From Symsagittifera roscoffensis (Eukaryota; Xenacoelomorpha; Acoela; Convolutidae), in the NCBI RefSeq assembly GCF_963678635.1, contig NC_087064.1, forward strand, positions 43,895,159 to 43,959,158: a stretch of 64,000 nt of DNA, in the 5' to 3' direction. Each line of letters starts with the position of its first letter. Position 1 is the first letter of the stretch. Position numbers and translations under genes: made by a program. This document shows positions 1-12,056 of this stretch, one piece after another. Below the pieces are notes generated by a model that searched no databases, was not told the origin of the DNA, and saw only the letters and a program-made list of their open reading frames with translations.

Positions 1-1170
1 GAAGAAATTTTTCTCATCCCGCTGGGAAATCTATTAACCTATTCCTTAAATTCCATTTTCAAAAAGAAAGGCGTTTATGTTTTTTGCGCCATTTTATTTT
101 TTAAAGGGAGGGGGTTCATTGCCTTCTTTTTTAGCAAATGAGTTTTAAATGAACTCGAAACAAAAAATTCAAAATAATACATGACACTAAATACACTAAT
201 CCGAAATAACTTTCAGAAATTTTGCAAAATCTCAGTAAGTGTCAGAAACCTTTTTCAAATTGCACCGGCCCTTACTTCCTCGCCATGCATCCTTAGGGGA
301 GACATATGTCATCCATTTCCCTGTAGCCGATCCCACCTTGAGGAGGTGGATCACACAGGGACTCCCTCCAACCGTGACCAAAGCGCGATTAAAAAAGGAC
401 CTTCGAAATTGAAGACCGCGCCTCTTACCAACTCAGCCGCGGCTGCTCATCCCTTTTCATCAACATTGCACGAAAAGCTGATGGATGAAGAAAATTCTGT
501 GCAAAATCAGCGAACATCAAGGAAAAAATGAAATCTCCTCAAAACCAAGCCGACCCAGTTTGATAAAAAAAAGAACGCGGCTGATTTTTTTCAAGGCGTG
601 CAAATTGGTAATAAGTCTTAGAAAAAACTTTGATAAAAGCATCACAGCATAAAAAAATCATCAGTTTAAGCAAAATTTGAAAATTTGCTTAAAAGCATTT
701 TAGCAGCTCAGACCAACCACTTTTTAATAAACCAAGAGCTGAACAAGCAGACAAAACTGATGGCCAATAAAAACTGGCGAAATTCAAAATAACGGATAAA
801 AATATTGAATTGACATTGAAAGAATAATATTGAAATATTGAATGAACAATAGAAGGCTAACCTCTTTAAATCGGGCTAAATATGAACGATGGTTCAAGCC
901 TCCTAGCCACAAACGGTTTCTGATTGGCTTCTAATTAACTACATAAACACTACATGGGCGAAACTCTGAACGCTCCGACAGCATTTAGTGTGAGTCAATT
1001 TTTCTATCTAAGGGTCCTTAAATTTATAAATCAATCGAATGAAACCAAATATTTTTGATTTGAGTCTAGTCCGGAGTATAAGAATCAGTTAATCTGTCTC
1101 GATTCGATTGGTTACAAACTTCAGCGCGGAATACATCCATGTTCTATATGTGAAATATATCCCCAGGTTC
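1..1170. other. Left flank, no confident gene
   Basis: A+T-rich sequence with many A and T runs. An open frame at 181-531 (+, 116 codons) covers a locally G+C-richer patch at 260-500, but its product resembles nothing I recognise. It could be a relic of an upstream LINE reading frame or chance. The first 180 bases weakly resemble the satellite-field segment at 19110-19215: a T-run followed by gcgc(c/t)att, then an AAATGA...GAACTCGAAA-like end. Bases about 1020-1140 weakly resemble 56990-57100, which suggests a shared dispersed repeat. Confidence 0.4.
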
Positions 1171-1199
1171 TCAAGTGTTCAGCGTCTACATGGGTAACA

Positions 1200-1434
1200 C
1201 CCGATACCTCGGCCAATGGGACACAATATACCCTCTATCTCTCTGTCTTTTTTATTGTTTGCGAGCTGCACATTCCGGCCACTCTGCTCCACAACTTTCT
1301 CCTCAGAGCCGGCATTGAATCAAACCCTGAGCCAAAGTGGCCAAGCGGAGTCTGCACAAAGCATTTAGCCTGGAACTCCTAATCAGTCCTCTGCAACAAC
1401 TGCAAGCACTGGATCCAATTGAAGCCCTCAGGGG
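1200..1434 (+). pseudogene. LINE N-terminus: leader, 2A-like motif, zinc finger relic
   Basis: One frame reads through a hydrophobic run (about 1225-1260, LYLSVFFIV) into LLRAGIESNPEP at 1299-1334. This matches the 2A ribosome-skipping consensus (D-x-E-x-N-P-G-P), with G changed to E in the NPGP core. After it come WPSGVC and then, past an in-frame TAA at 1381, SVLCNNCKHWIQLK. This is the recognisable spacing of the Cys-rich finger found near the start of many APE-type LINE proteins, with two expected cysteines lost (CxxC to SxxC, and LKC to LKP). A second stop follows at about 1439. The family assignment of the finger is from memory; the motif and stops are seen directly. Confidence 0.6.
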
Positions 1435-1544
1435 CTTGAACAGCACAAAAGACAAAGACATTTTTGATGAAGAAAATGTACAACAACCGAATCACAACCA
1501 GACCCCCATCCGCACCCACCGTCTTCAAAGAGCACACCGTAGAT

Positions 1545-1926
1545 TTCAAGATTCTCCAACTGAATTGCAATGGACTCAGAGGGAAAACCGACGTGACCCT
1601 CCACCGCAAGGAGGAGAAGAATGTCTCAATTGCAGCACTTCAAGAGACCAAATTACCCAAGAGCAGCACAGTATCCACGCTCTGTTTCTCGGAGACATTA
1701 ACACCCACAGCGAGATCTGTGACACAAAAGGAACCACAGACACAAAGGGCGACAAATTGCAGAAAAAATCATCGTCTTTGACTGGGTCATAATGAAAGAA
1801 AATGTCTCTACCTGCTTTCCGGCAAATGTCCCAGAAACCTCTACCGTCATCTCACTGGCAAGTAGCGACATTGCCACAATTGCCTAGTGGGCCGCCATGA
1901 CAGAGCTAACCTGCGGCCACCCAATC
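1545..1926 (+). pseudogene. LINE apurinic endonuclease domain, internally deleted
   Basis: The domain starts with FKILQLNCNGLRGK (1545 on) and QETKL (1641-1655), the N-terminal Asn and catalytic Glu blocks of exonuclease-endonuclease-phosphatase LINE endonucleases. Only about 36 bases later, in another frame, comes GDINTHSEICDTKGTTD (1691 on), the GDFNAH-type block. About 100 residues normally separate these blocks, so most of the domain core is deleted. In a third frame ISLASSDIAT (about 1850-1880) is followed by a stop and then TCGHPI (1909-1926), a damaged form of the terminal SDHxPI box. The domain cannot be functional. Confidence 0.75.
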
Positions 1927-2408
1927 TGCGGCAGTCTTCATCTCGAGGAACACAAGACATTCGTCAACCCCAGAAGATGTTTCAGAATCTTTGCCAAAGA
2001 GAGAGAAGGCGAACATGATAAACTCCAGCGCCGTCGTGCTGCCATCAGTGGCGACAAGAATTTCAGGCACATCGTGAACAAGGCTTCTGACCACATCCCT
2101 CGCGGAAGAGTGAAAAACGTCGAGCTGAGCCGCCTTCTGACTGAAGCCTCTGAGCTGCAAACCTGTGCGATAGACTTTGCACTGACAACCCTTCTGACCC
2201 AGGTATTGCGGCTTTGAATGCTAGAAGCACCAAAATCGTCAACGACGACAAGCAAGACAAGCAAGTAGAAAGAAGCTTCTCTATGCGCACAAAATCGGCG
2301 CATATCTGGAAACACTGTCAAGCAAATCAGACAGTAAGCTTCTGCTCCTGACAACAAAGGTATCAGCTTCCAAGGCAAACCTTAAACGACTCGAGCAACC
2401 TCAGCAAC

Positions 2409-3440
2409 ATGTTTGGCAAACAGTTCCGCTCATCAAGCATTAGATCCAAAGGATGTCACAACCTCCGCAAAATCAGAAGACAAACCGCCAAGATCCGTCT
2501 GAACAACGTTACAACACAAACACCAGAAGATGTGGAACAAACAATTAAACGTGCCAAGCCCTCGAAAGCGGCTGGCCCAGATGAGATCATCAGCCTGTAC
2601 CTGAAAAAACTTGGACCTCTCGCCGTCAGTTATTTGTGCAACACTTTCCAGCTCTTCGCCATCTGCAGAAAGTCCGTAATTCTTCTTCCCAACCCTGGTA
2701 AAGAACATTCTGTGGGCAAAAACTGGATACCCAACAGCCTGCTCTGTGTTAAAACCAACATCATGGAAAGAATCGTTCTGTCTCAACGAGAGCGCCTGTG
2801 TTATAACCGACACAGCAAGACTTCTGCAAGCATCACTCAGCCAACACAGCCCTTCACCACATTGTCGCCGATATCACCAACGGTTTCAAGCAGAACAACT
2901 CTGCCTGGACCATAGACCTCGATCTCACAGCTGCCTCGCCGATTGCGTTCTGCTCAATCAAGCTCCGAACAGCGTCAAACACTGGATAATTAACTACTTG
3001 CAGAACAGATCGCGGGAAAAATCTAGGCCACGCGAAATGCATGCTCGTATTTTCGAAGGCGAAGCCCTCTCGCCTTTTTGATTCAACTTATAGATGGCTG
3101 ACTTTCCAGTGCCTCGTGAAGGAATCAAAGGTATCTACGCCGATGAAATGACAATCTACACGTCGTCGGGTCCCAACCCAGATGACCTTGTTGACAATCT
3201 CAACAGCTACATCGAAACAAGGCGCAGCTTTTTCCAGCCAGTAAACGTCAACAGCTTCGAAGTCGACAGTTACTTTTTCACACTTCAGTGTGCTCAGGCA
3301 AACAAAAATCGTCAGGTTCTCGAGCAAGGCAGCATGCTGAAACTTGCAAAAACGCCGAAGGTACTTGGAGGTCCACTCGACATGATGCTCTTGTTCGGAC
3401 CGCACATAAAAAATTGCAGCCAAAGCACCAAAGATCAATG
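2409..3440 (+). pseudogene. LINE reverse transcriptase domain, broken
   Basis: Frame 2409-2915 carries a fingers block: EDVEQTIKRAKPSKAAGPDE, then LKKLGPLAVSYL, then a remnant of the LLPNPGKE...NSLL block. A new frame from 3094 gives GIYADEMTIYTSSGP, in which the catalytic YADD box is YADE (3136-3147), followed by KTPKVLGGPLDMMLLFGPHI, the usual VLGVxLDxxLxFxxH motif. The segment between 2760 and 3090 is scrambled across frames and shorter than a normal palm. Loss of the second catalytic aspartate, together with the frame breaks, marks an inactive copy. Confidence 0.8.
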
Positions 3441-3785
3441 CAATCTTGAAATCAGGCCTGCGCTAAAAGTACGAAAACCAGCTACCGAATAGAAAAATCG
3501 ACGGAAAAGAAGCAATAAAACTACAAAAAAAAATAATACGCACAGACCGGCAACGAAACCAACAGAAACCTCAGACCGAATCCTGCCTTTGTAAGCGCAC
3601 TGCCAGAAAAACAGGAAAAAGAGAGTTCTTTACCAACAGCAAGCAGACTATGCCAGGCACAACTCAAAACCGAATACTGTCATATTTCAAACACAAGAAC
3701 TAATGAACAAGAAATGCCGAGAATTGATGAAGAAATAGAAGACGTCTACCCAAACTGTAACAACCCCGGTCTTACAAAGTAACTA
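3441..3785 (+). pseudogene. LINE 3' region with damaged C-terminal zinc knuckle
   Basis: The region aligns by eye with the LINE pieces inside the satellite units. Around 3712-3785 it encodes MPRIDEEIEDVYPNCNN and then diverges. The satellite-borne copies continue with a CPNCNNTDHTTQHLFD knuckle, so this copy has lost the first Cys (C to Y) and about 85 bases of the 3' coding end before the shared sequence cttacaaagtaact. Confidence 0.65.
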
Positions 3786-5215
3786 CGAAAGACAATGTGT
3801 ACGAATGTACATCAGTTGTTATTACAGACTTTTCGAAAAACAAACTAAAACATCAAGAATTATGTAAGAGTCTTCAGAATTGTCAGAAAAACCATTTCAA
3901 TTAGGTTTTCGCGGAGTAAAACTAGGTTTTCGCGGCATAAATTAAGCTTTTGTAAGCTGAAAAACTATGAAAGTAAGCTATTGTAAGCCTACAAATTAAG
4001 ACTTAAAATCAAAAACTTGAAACCTGTTTTTCTCGATATTGCTACAAAATTTTAATAGCCGATTACTGTCTAAGGAGCACAGTATGTTCCAACCAAAGTC
4101 CTAAAAAACACAAAGATTGTTTTTTAGCAAGTTACGACAAAAGGAGCTGAACAAAAACTAGAACATAAGCATATTCGACAATCATAGTACAATAGGCAAG
4201 CTGGAGAACAGTTGTAAATAAAAATTACACAAAAAAATCGTAAATCAAAAAAAATTCTTCCTGCTTTAAGTTTTGAACTTCTGATTTCCCAAATGGCGCT
4301 AAAAACTCCAAAAAACTACTTTCACTCGAGTTAAAATAAAATTACAAACAAACGGACTATTTTCAACGGCTTAAATTAAGCATAAAAACAGCTGCTCGAT
4401 CACTTCATTCGCTCGATATTAGAACAAACACCAAAAAAAATAAACTAGTTTTTTCGACAGGAATTTTTTTTAATTTTTTTTTAAGTCGTTCAAGTCACGA
4501 TTGAAAGGGCTCCAACTTGATTATCGCTCGAGTCTTCACAAAATGGTCAGAAAATGCTCAGAAAAACAAAGAAAATTAAAAAAAAATCACACACTTTAAT
4601 TTTTCCAAAAATTCTTGAATCTAAAAAAGCGCTTACAATTAGGTTTTCGCGGAGTAAAATTAGGTTTTCGCGGCATAAATGAAACTTTTGTAAGCTGAAC
4701 AACTATGAATGTAAGCTATTGTAAGCCGTCGAATAAAGATTTAAATCAAAAACCTGTTTTTCTCGATATTGCTACAAAGTTTGAATAGCCGATTACTGTC
4801 TAAGGAGCTGAACAGTATATTCCAACCAAACTATTAAAAACACAAATCTTGTTTTTAAGCGTGTTATGAAAAAAGCAGAACAAAAACTAAAACATGAGCA
4901 TATTCGACAATCATACTACAATAGGCAAACTGGAGAACAGTTTTTGTAAAAAAAAAATACTACAAAAAATCATAAATCAAAAAAAATTCTTTGTTAAAAT
5001 TTTTGAACTTCTGATTTCCAAAATGGCGTTAAAAACTCCAAAAACTACTTTCACTCGAGTTAAAATAAAATTACAAACAAACGGGCTATTTTCAACGACC
5101 TAAATTAAGCATAAATACGCCTGCTCGATCACTTTATTCGCTCGATATTAGAACAAACACCAAAAAAATAAACAAGTTTTTTTCGACAGCAATTTTTTTC
5201 AAATTTTTTTTAAAA
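3786..5215. repeat. Diverged satellite monomers, two 738-bp dimers
   Basis: The sequence aggttttcgcgg...gcataaat recurs at 3903 and 4641, giving a 738-bp period of two related monomers each. Each monomer carries the family landmarks: a tagcgtg(g/t)tgtgat-like box, an (a/g)aacataagcatattcgac-like box, tctcgat-(a)ttg-(c/g)tacaa, and a tgtc(c/t)aag(t/g)agcacag-like box. These two dimers are the edge of the array and are more diverged than the units to the right. They also resemble 23985-24230. Confidence 0.75.
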
Positions 5216-8200
5216 GGCGTTCAAGTCACGATTGAAAAGGCTTCAACTTGATTATCGCTCGATCCAATCCGGTGATTAACTGTGGTACCTGGTTTTGAGA
5301 TAAAAACAAAAAAAGAAAACCGGCTACGGTGCAAGTAGCAAAAAATGTTCGACCAAAGTCATAAAAACCAAGCAGAGAAGTTTTTTCAAACTTACCTAAT
5401 TTTTCTGCATTGTGTGATAGAATGATCTCTAAAAAGAACAAAAAACTAGAGCTTAGGCATAATCGACAGGCATAGTAAAACAGGCAAACTGTGTAACATT
5501 TTTTTAGAAAGATGGCCCAAACACAGAAAACCTGTAGTTTGAGTTTTTGAAATTCTTGATTCCAAAGAAGCGCTTAAAACTCAAAGAAGCTCACTTTATT
5601 CCCACGAATTTAAGACAAAAAATCAAAAAATTTATGCCTGTTTTTCTCGATGCTGGTTACAACTTTTAGAATAGCAAATTGCTGTCCAAGTAGCACAGAA
5701 TCTTTCGCACATAGTGTTGAAAAACACAAAAAAAAATCAAATTAGTCTTGTTTTTTAGCGTGGTGTGATAAAGGAATCTCAAAAAAGGAACGGAAAACTA
5801 AAACCTAGGCATATTCTACAGTAATATTAAAATTAGAAAAATGGCAAAAAAGAAACAAAAATAAAAAAATGCACAAAAGTTTTCAAAGTTTTCAGAATCT
5901 TGATTTCAAAAAGGCTCTCAAAACTCACTTTTCACGAGTAAATCTAGCTTTTCACAACATAAATTAAGCTAATGTAAGCCTCCTCGCTCGTTTTATTCGC
6001 ACGAAATTAAACTTAAAAAAATTTGAGAAAAATCACAAAACCGACAACTATCAACATTAAATTAGAATTGATACCAAATTTGGGCAGTGGTAAGGAGAAC
6101 AGTTTTTGGACAAAAAATTACTACAAAAAAATTATGAATCAAAAAAAATTTCTTTCTGCTTAAATTTTTGAACTTCTGATTTCCAAAATGGCGGTAAAAA
6201 CTACTTTCACTCGAGTTAAAATAAAATTACAAACAAACGGACTATTTTCAACGGCCTAAATTAAGCATAAATACGCCTGCTCGATCACTTTATTCGCTCG
6301 ATATTAGAACAAACACCAAAAAAATAAACAAGTTTTTTTCGACAGCAATTTTTTTCAAATTTTTTTTAAAAGGCGTTCAAGTCACGATTGAAAAGGCTCC
6401 AACTTGATTATCGCTCGATCCAATCCGGTGATTAACTGTGGTACCTGGTTTTGAGATAAAAACAAAAAAAGAAAACCGGCTACGGTGCAAGTAGCAAAAA
6501 ATGTTCGACCAAAGTCATAAAAACCAAGCAGAGAAGATTTTTCAAACTTACCTAATTTTTCTGCATTGTGTGATAGAATGATCTCTAAAAAGAACAAAAA
6601 ACTAGAGCTTAGGCATAATCGACAGGCATAGTAAAACAGGCAAACTGTGTAACATTTTTTTAGAAAGATGGCCCAAACACAGAAAACCTGTAGTTTGAGT
6701 TTTTGAAATTCTTGATTCCAAAGAAGCGCTTAAAACTCAAAGAAGCTCACTTTATTCCCACGAATTTAAGACAAAAAATCAAAAAATTTATGCCTGTTTT
6801 TCTCGATGCTGGTTACAACTTTTAGAATAGCAAATTGCTGTCCAAGTAGCACAGAATCTTTCGCACATAGTGTTGAAAAACACAAAAAAAAAATCAAATT
6901 AGTCTTGTTTTTTAGCGTGGTGTGATAAAAGAATCTCAAAAAAGGAACGGAAAACTAAAACCTAGGCATATTCTACAGTAATATTAAAATTAGAAAAATG
7001 GCAAAAAAGAAACAAAAATAAAAAAATGCACAAAAGTTTTCAAAGTTTTCAGAATCTTGATTTCAAAAAGGCTCTCAAAACTCACTTTTCACGAGTAAAT
7101 CTAGCTTTTCACAACATAAATTAAGCTAATGTAAGCCTCCACGCTCGTTTTATTCGCACGAAATTAAACTTAAAAAAATTTTAGAAAAATCACAAAACCG
7201 ACAACTATCAGCATTAAATTAGAATTGATACCAAATTTGGGCAGATGTAAGGAGAACAGTTTTTGGACAAAAAATTACTACAAAAAAATTATGAATCAAA
7301 AAAAATTTCTTTCTGCTTAAATTTTTGAACTTCTGATTTCCAAAATGGCGGTAAAAACTACTTTCACTCGAGTTAAAATAAAATTACAAACAAACGGACT
7401 ATTTTCAACGGCCTAAATTAAGCATAAATACGCCTGCTCGATCACTTTATTCGCTCGATATTAGAACAAACACCAAAAAAATAAACAAGTTTTTTTCGAC
7501 AGCAATTTTTTTCAAATTTTTTTTAAAAGGCGTTCAAGTCACGATTGAAAAGGCTCCAACTTGATTATCGCTCGATCCAATCCGGTGATTAACTGTGGTA
7601 CCTGGTTTTGAGATAAAAACAAAAAAAGAAAACCGGCTACGGTGCAAGTAGCAAAAAATGTTCGACCAAAGTCATAAAAACCAAGCAGAGAAGATTTTTC
7701 AAACTTACCTAATTTTTCTGCATTGTGTGATAGAATGATCTCTAAAAAGAACAAAAAACTAGAGCTTAGGCATAATCGACAGGCATAGTAAAACAGGCAA
7801 ACTGTGTAACATTTTTTTAGAAAGATGGCCCAAACACAGAAAACCTGTAGTTTGAGTTTTTGAAATTCTTGATTCCAAAGAAGCGCTTAAAACTCAAAGA
7901 AGCTCACTTTATTCCCACGAATTTAAGACAAAAAATCAAAAAATTTATACCTGTTTTTCTCGATGCTGATTACAACTTTTAGAATAGCAAATTGCTGTCC
8001 AAGTAGCACAGAATCTTTCGCACATAGTGTTGAAAAACACAAAAAAAAATCAAATTAGTCTTGTTTTTTAGCGTGGTGTGATAAAGGAATCTCAAAAAAG
8101 GAACGGAAAACTAAAACCTAGGCATATTCTACAGTAATATTAAAATTAGAAAAATGGCAAAAAAGAAACAAAAATAAAAAAATGCACAAAAGTTTTCAAA

Positions 8201-9060
8201 GTTTTCAGAATCTTGATTTCAAAAAGGCTCTCAAAACTCACTTTTCACGAGTAAATCTAGCTTTTCACAACATAAATTAAGCTAATGTAAGCCTCCTCGC
8301 TCGTTTTATTCGCACGAAATTAAACTTAAAAAAATTTGAGAAAAATCACAAAACCGACAACTATCAACATTAAATTAGAATTGATACCAAATTTGGGCAG
8401 TGGTAAGGAGAACAGTTTTTGGACAAAAAATTACTACAAAAAAATTATGAATCAAAAAAAATTTCTTTCTGCTTAAATTTTTGAACTTCTGATTTCCAAA
8501 ATGGCGGTAAAAACTACTTTCACTCGAGTTAAAATAAAATTACAAACAAACGGACTATTTTCAACGGCCTAAATTAAGCATAAATACGCCTGCTCGATCA
8601 CTTTATTCGCTCGATATTAGAACAAACACCAAAAAAATAAACTATTTTTTCTCGACAGCTACTTTTTTCATTTTTTTAGAAGTCGTTCAAGTCACAATTG
8701 AAAGGGCTCCAGTTTGATAATCGCTCGATCCAATCCGGCGATTAACTGTGGTACCTGGTTTTGAGATGAAAACAAAAAAAGAAAACCGGCTACGGTGCAA
8801 GTAGCAAAAAATGTTCGACCAAAGTCATAAAAACCAAGCAGAGAAGATTTTTCAAACTTACCTAATTTTTCTGCATTGTGTGATAGAATGATCTCAAAAA
8901 AGAACAAAAAACTAGAGCTTAGGCATAATCGACAGGCATAGTAAAACAGGCAAACTGTGTAACATTTTTTTAGAAAGATGGCCCAAACACAGAAAACCTG
9001 TAGTTTGAGTTTTTGAAATTCTTGATTCCAAAGAAGCGCTTAAAACTCAAAGAAGCTCAC
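5216..9060. repeat. 1157-bp higher-order satellite repeat, first block
   Basis: Near-identical units recur at about 5226, 6382, 7539 and 8692 (intervals 1156, 1157 and 1153). Each unit contains three diverged monomers of about 385 bp, recognisable by repeated boxes: a (g/t)tgtgata(a/g)aa(t/g)gatctc-like box, a cttaggcataatcgaca-like box, and a tgtccaagtagcaca-like box. The last unit differs (for example ttttttctcgacagctac) and grades into more diverged monomers to 9780. The short minus-strand open frames in every unit follow from the repetition and are not called as genes. Confidence 0.9.
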
Positions 9061-9778
9061 TTTATTCCCACGAATTTAAGACTAAAATTCAAAAAGTTTC
9101 AGCCCGTTTTTTTTTCGATGCTGGTTACAACTTTTAGAATAGCAATTTGCTGTCCAAGTAACACAGAAACTTCCGCACATATTGTTGAAAAACACAAAAA
9201 AAATCAAATTTGACTTGTTTTAAAGCGTGTTGTGATGAAAGAATCTCAAAAAAAGGAAAGAAAAACTATAGCCTGGGCATATTCGGCAGTCATAGTAAAA
9301 TTAGAAAAATGGCCAGACAAACAAAAGTAAAAAAAAATGCACAAAGGTTTTCAAAGTTTTCAGAATCTTGATTTCAATAAGGCTCTAAAAACTCAGAAAA
9401 ACTTACTTTTCACGAGCACAACTAGCTTTTCACAGCATTAATTAAGCTCTTGAATAGCTTCGAAATTAAGCTACTCTAAAACTCCTTGCTCGTTTTATTC
9501 GCACGAAATAAGACTAAAAATAAAAAATCTCTAATCTACTTTTCTCGATATTGGAACAACTTTTGAATAGCCGAAAACTGTCCAAGTAGCACAGGATGTT
9601 CCGACCATAATCTTAACAAAATAGTCTTATTTTAGCGCGGTGTCATACAATGATTAAAAAAAACCGTTTTTGCAGATAAATTATTCAAAAATATTCGCTC
9701 AATATAAGACCAAAAATCAAAAATTTCAAACTAGTTTTCGACTGAAAACTTTTTCAATTTTTTTAAGTCTTAAGAAAA

Positions 9779-9900
9779 AACATAAGCATAACAGTGCAAC
9801 GTAGCAAATTGACAAAAAACGGAAACCACTTGTTCGACAAAATAAATTTTACACAGAGGTGAAGCACAGCTTCGCACCACTTGCGATTTAAAATTAAAAA
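9779..9900. repeat. Dispersed segment shared with the IGF2BP intron
   Basis: This stretch of about 120 bases (cataagcataacagtgcaac, then acggaaaccacttgttcgac, then gcttcgcaccacttgcgatt) recurs in super-repeat copies 2 and 3 (about 16470 and 21230). It also occurs outside the array at 51214-51350, 40 bases from an IGF2BP exon. It is not a satellite monomer. It may be an older mobile element relic; I do not recognise the family. Confidence 0.7.
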
Positions 9901-10226
9901 CAAATTTTGAATTTTTTGAAAAAACGTACGAAGTACGAAAGTGAAATAATTGTATAAATTCTGTTGAAGAACTTATCGACTGAAAATTTCATTTTGCAAT
10001 TTTTTTATGAAAAAAAAAATTTCGTAAAATACAAGAAAAAATCTTGCTCCACAAAACTACATTCATTTCTTTCTCATAACAAACAGATGAAAATGAGCAA
10101 AAGTGAAGTTTTGGTCAAAAAATGATATTCCAAAAATTCAAGATCCAAAAGTGATTTTGCTAAAAATTTTAAAATCAAATAAATCGCATGACCATAAGGA
10201 ACATAAGGAGTTATGAAAAAGCACTC

Positions 10227-10280
10227 GCGAAGCGGAACTTTGTACCACTAGATGCGAAGCGGAACTTTGCACCACTAGAT
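10227..10280. repeat. 27-bp direct duplication with GCGAAGC hairpin cores
   Basis: Two adjacent 27-base units, each beginning gcgaagcggaactttg and ending accactagat, differ at one base. Both are preserved in the other two super-repeat copies (about 16920-16973 and 21677-21730). They sit just 5' of the captured LINE fragment. Confidence 0.8.
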
Positions 10281-10293
10281 GCCGCATAAAAAT

Positions 10294-10884
10294 TGCCTCA
10301 GGCAAACAAAAATCTTCAGGTTCTCGTGCAAGGCAGCAAGCTGAAACTTGGAAAAACGCCGAAAGTACTTGGGGTCCACTCCACATGATGCTTTGTTTCA
10401 GACCGCACTTCAAAAAATGCAGCCAAACCACCGAAAATCAATGCAGCCTTGAAATCAGACCTCTGCTAACAGTACGAAAACTAGCTATCGAATAGAAAAA
10501 TCGACGGATAAGAAGCAACAAGACTACAAAAAACAAAATACACAGACCGTCAAGGAAACCAGCAGAAACCTCAGACCAAATCCTAATTTTGTAAGCGCAC
10601 TGCCAGAAAAACATTAAAAAGAGTTCCTTACCAAGAGTATGCAGAACAAGCCAGGCACTACTCAAAAACGGATACTGTCGTATTTCAAACAAAAGAACTA
10701 ATGAAAAATAAATGCCGAGAATTGATGAAGAAATAGAAGAAGTCTGCCCAAACTGTAACAACACCGATCACACAACCCAGCACCTATTTGATGCACGGCA
10801 AACCGACAGATTTGATGGTTGATGCACTCTGTAATCAACAAGTGGAGGCATCAGCAAATTAAGTACAGTAACTTACAAAGTAAC
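10294..10884 (+). mobile_element. LINE 3' fragment captured in satellite, copy 1
   Basis: The fragment matches the LINE relic from about 3290 (ctcaggcaaacaaaaatc, ggttctcg, gcaaggcagcaagctgaaac) to its 3' end at cttacaaagtaacta. It is not a copy of that relic. It keeps the C-terminal knuckle CPNCNNTDHTTQHLFD, with the final expected Cys changed to Ala, which the relic has lost. The minus-strand open frames over it (10138-10764) are shadows of degenerate LINE coding sequence. Confidence 0.8.
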
Positions 10885-11330
10885 TAGGGAGGACAAATTT
10901 TCCAAAAACTCTTTAAAAGTTAGAACACGAGTCACGCCAATTTGTGTATCACCGTATTTCCCGGTGTTCGTCACTTTTACTCAATCGGCAACCAAAGCTG
11001 AAGTTGAGAAATTTAAACAGGATTTTCAAAACTATAAAATTGCTAATCTTCAGATAAAAATGACAATTATATTTAAGTTCCTCCATTCCCTAAACGTATC
11101 TCAAACTTTGCTCTGATCTTGATGCAACTAAATTTTTAATTATATATTATGATATAATTTATATAATCTTTTTACAAACTATTATTGCATGCAGCCTTGA
11201 AAACTTTTTACTTAGCGTATTCAAGAAAGTGTACCATAAAAAAATAAGGAACTTAAAATCAAAATGAAACTACTGCATAATTTCTGTTCCAATGAAACTT
11301 TCCCTACAATTTATTCAAAGAACATTAAGA
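10885..11330. other. Non-satellite A+T-rich stretch within the super-repeat
   Basis: This stretch lies between the LINE fragment and the next monomers and contains no gene I can support. It holds a short inverted motif (caccgtatttcccggtg, about 10950) and a TATATATTATGATATAATTTA-like run (about 11140). It is repeated in the other super-repeat copies at about 17578 and 22331. Copy 2 has an extra tattttaatt-like insertion in the T/A run. Confidence 0.6.
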
Positions 11331-12056
11331 AAAGCAAGGATAGCCTTTAACTCGGCAAGTAGGACAGAATTTTCCGACAAGTCGTGAAAAAACAATTTTT
11401 TTTTCAAATCCTTCTCGTTTTTCTGCGTGGTGTGATAACAAGGTCAGAAGAAAAAATAAAAATTGGACATGTTCGAAAATCACAACAAAAAAAGGCAACT
11501 TGGAAAACAATTTATGAAAAAAAGACTAGAAAAAAATCACTCGAAAAAAAAACATTTGAGAAAAAAAACTCGAAAAAAATCCCTAGAAACTCCCTAGAAA
11601 AAAAATCATTTGAAAACTTGAAGAAACTTTTCAAATTTTTTTGCAGAAATTTTTTCAATTTTTGATTCCAAATGGCGTTAAAAACGCCAAAAAATCAGAG
11701 TGAAACTAAAATTAGACAAATAAACTATTTTATAAGATCTAAATTAAGCATAAAGAAAGATGCTCGCTTGCTTTAATCGCTAGAACAAAAAATCAGAAAG
11801 TTTCGCCTGTTTTTCTCAATGCTGGGACTATTTTCTCAAATTTTTTCAACTCTGTTCGAATCACGACTGAAAGGTTTTTGTATGATGAATCACTCGACCC
11901 AATCCGTTGATTACTTGTGGTACATGGAAACGGAAAAAAGGATAGCTGGTTACGGTGCACAGTAAGTAGCACAGAATGTTCCGACCATAGAACGTTCCGA
12001 CCTGGTTACGGTGCACAGTAAAAAAAAAGCACAGAATGTTCCGAACATAGACATAA

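Larger units (their letters stand above)
1170..3785 (+). mobile_element. Decayed APE-type LINE (jockey/CR1-like), plus strand
   Basis: Segments in different plus-strand frames give, in order, the parts of one non-LTR retrotransposon polyprotein: a hydrophobic leader with a 2A-like motif, a Cys-rich zinc finger, an apurinic endonuclease, a reverse transcriptase and a Cys/His C-terminal knuckle. An intact element would make its own endonuclease and RT and insert by target-primed reverse transcription. This copy is dead: it has in-frame stops, frame changes, a large endonuclease deletion and an altered RT catalytic box. It abuts the satellite field, and related 3' sequence is embedded inside the satellite at 10294, 16987 and 21744. 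The clade is not certain; the order of parts fits APE-type LINEs in general. Confidence 0.8.
5365..12056. repeat. 6.69-kb super-repeat, copy 1
   Basis: This is the first copy of a composite: several 1157-bp units, diverged monomers (9060-9780), a dispersed segment (9780-9900), non-satellite sequence, a LINE fragment (10294-10884), a unique A+T-rich stretch (10885-11330) and more diverged monomers (11330-12056). It repeats at 12057 with an offset of 6692-6693 at every landmark checked. Both copies begin with the same variant, gagaagttttttc, where internal units have gagaagatttttc. This marks the duplication boundary. Confidence 0.85.

Noticed and set aside
181-531. 116-codon plus-strand frame as a possible host exon.
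   Set aside because: No domain, no convincing flanking splice sites tied to another exon, and no similarity I can name; left as unassigned.
10138-10764. Minus-strand open frames of 97 and 108 codons, repeated at 16831 and 21588.
   Set aside because: They lie antisense to the captured LINE coding fragment and follow from its base composition; no family resemblance.
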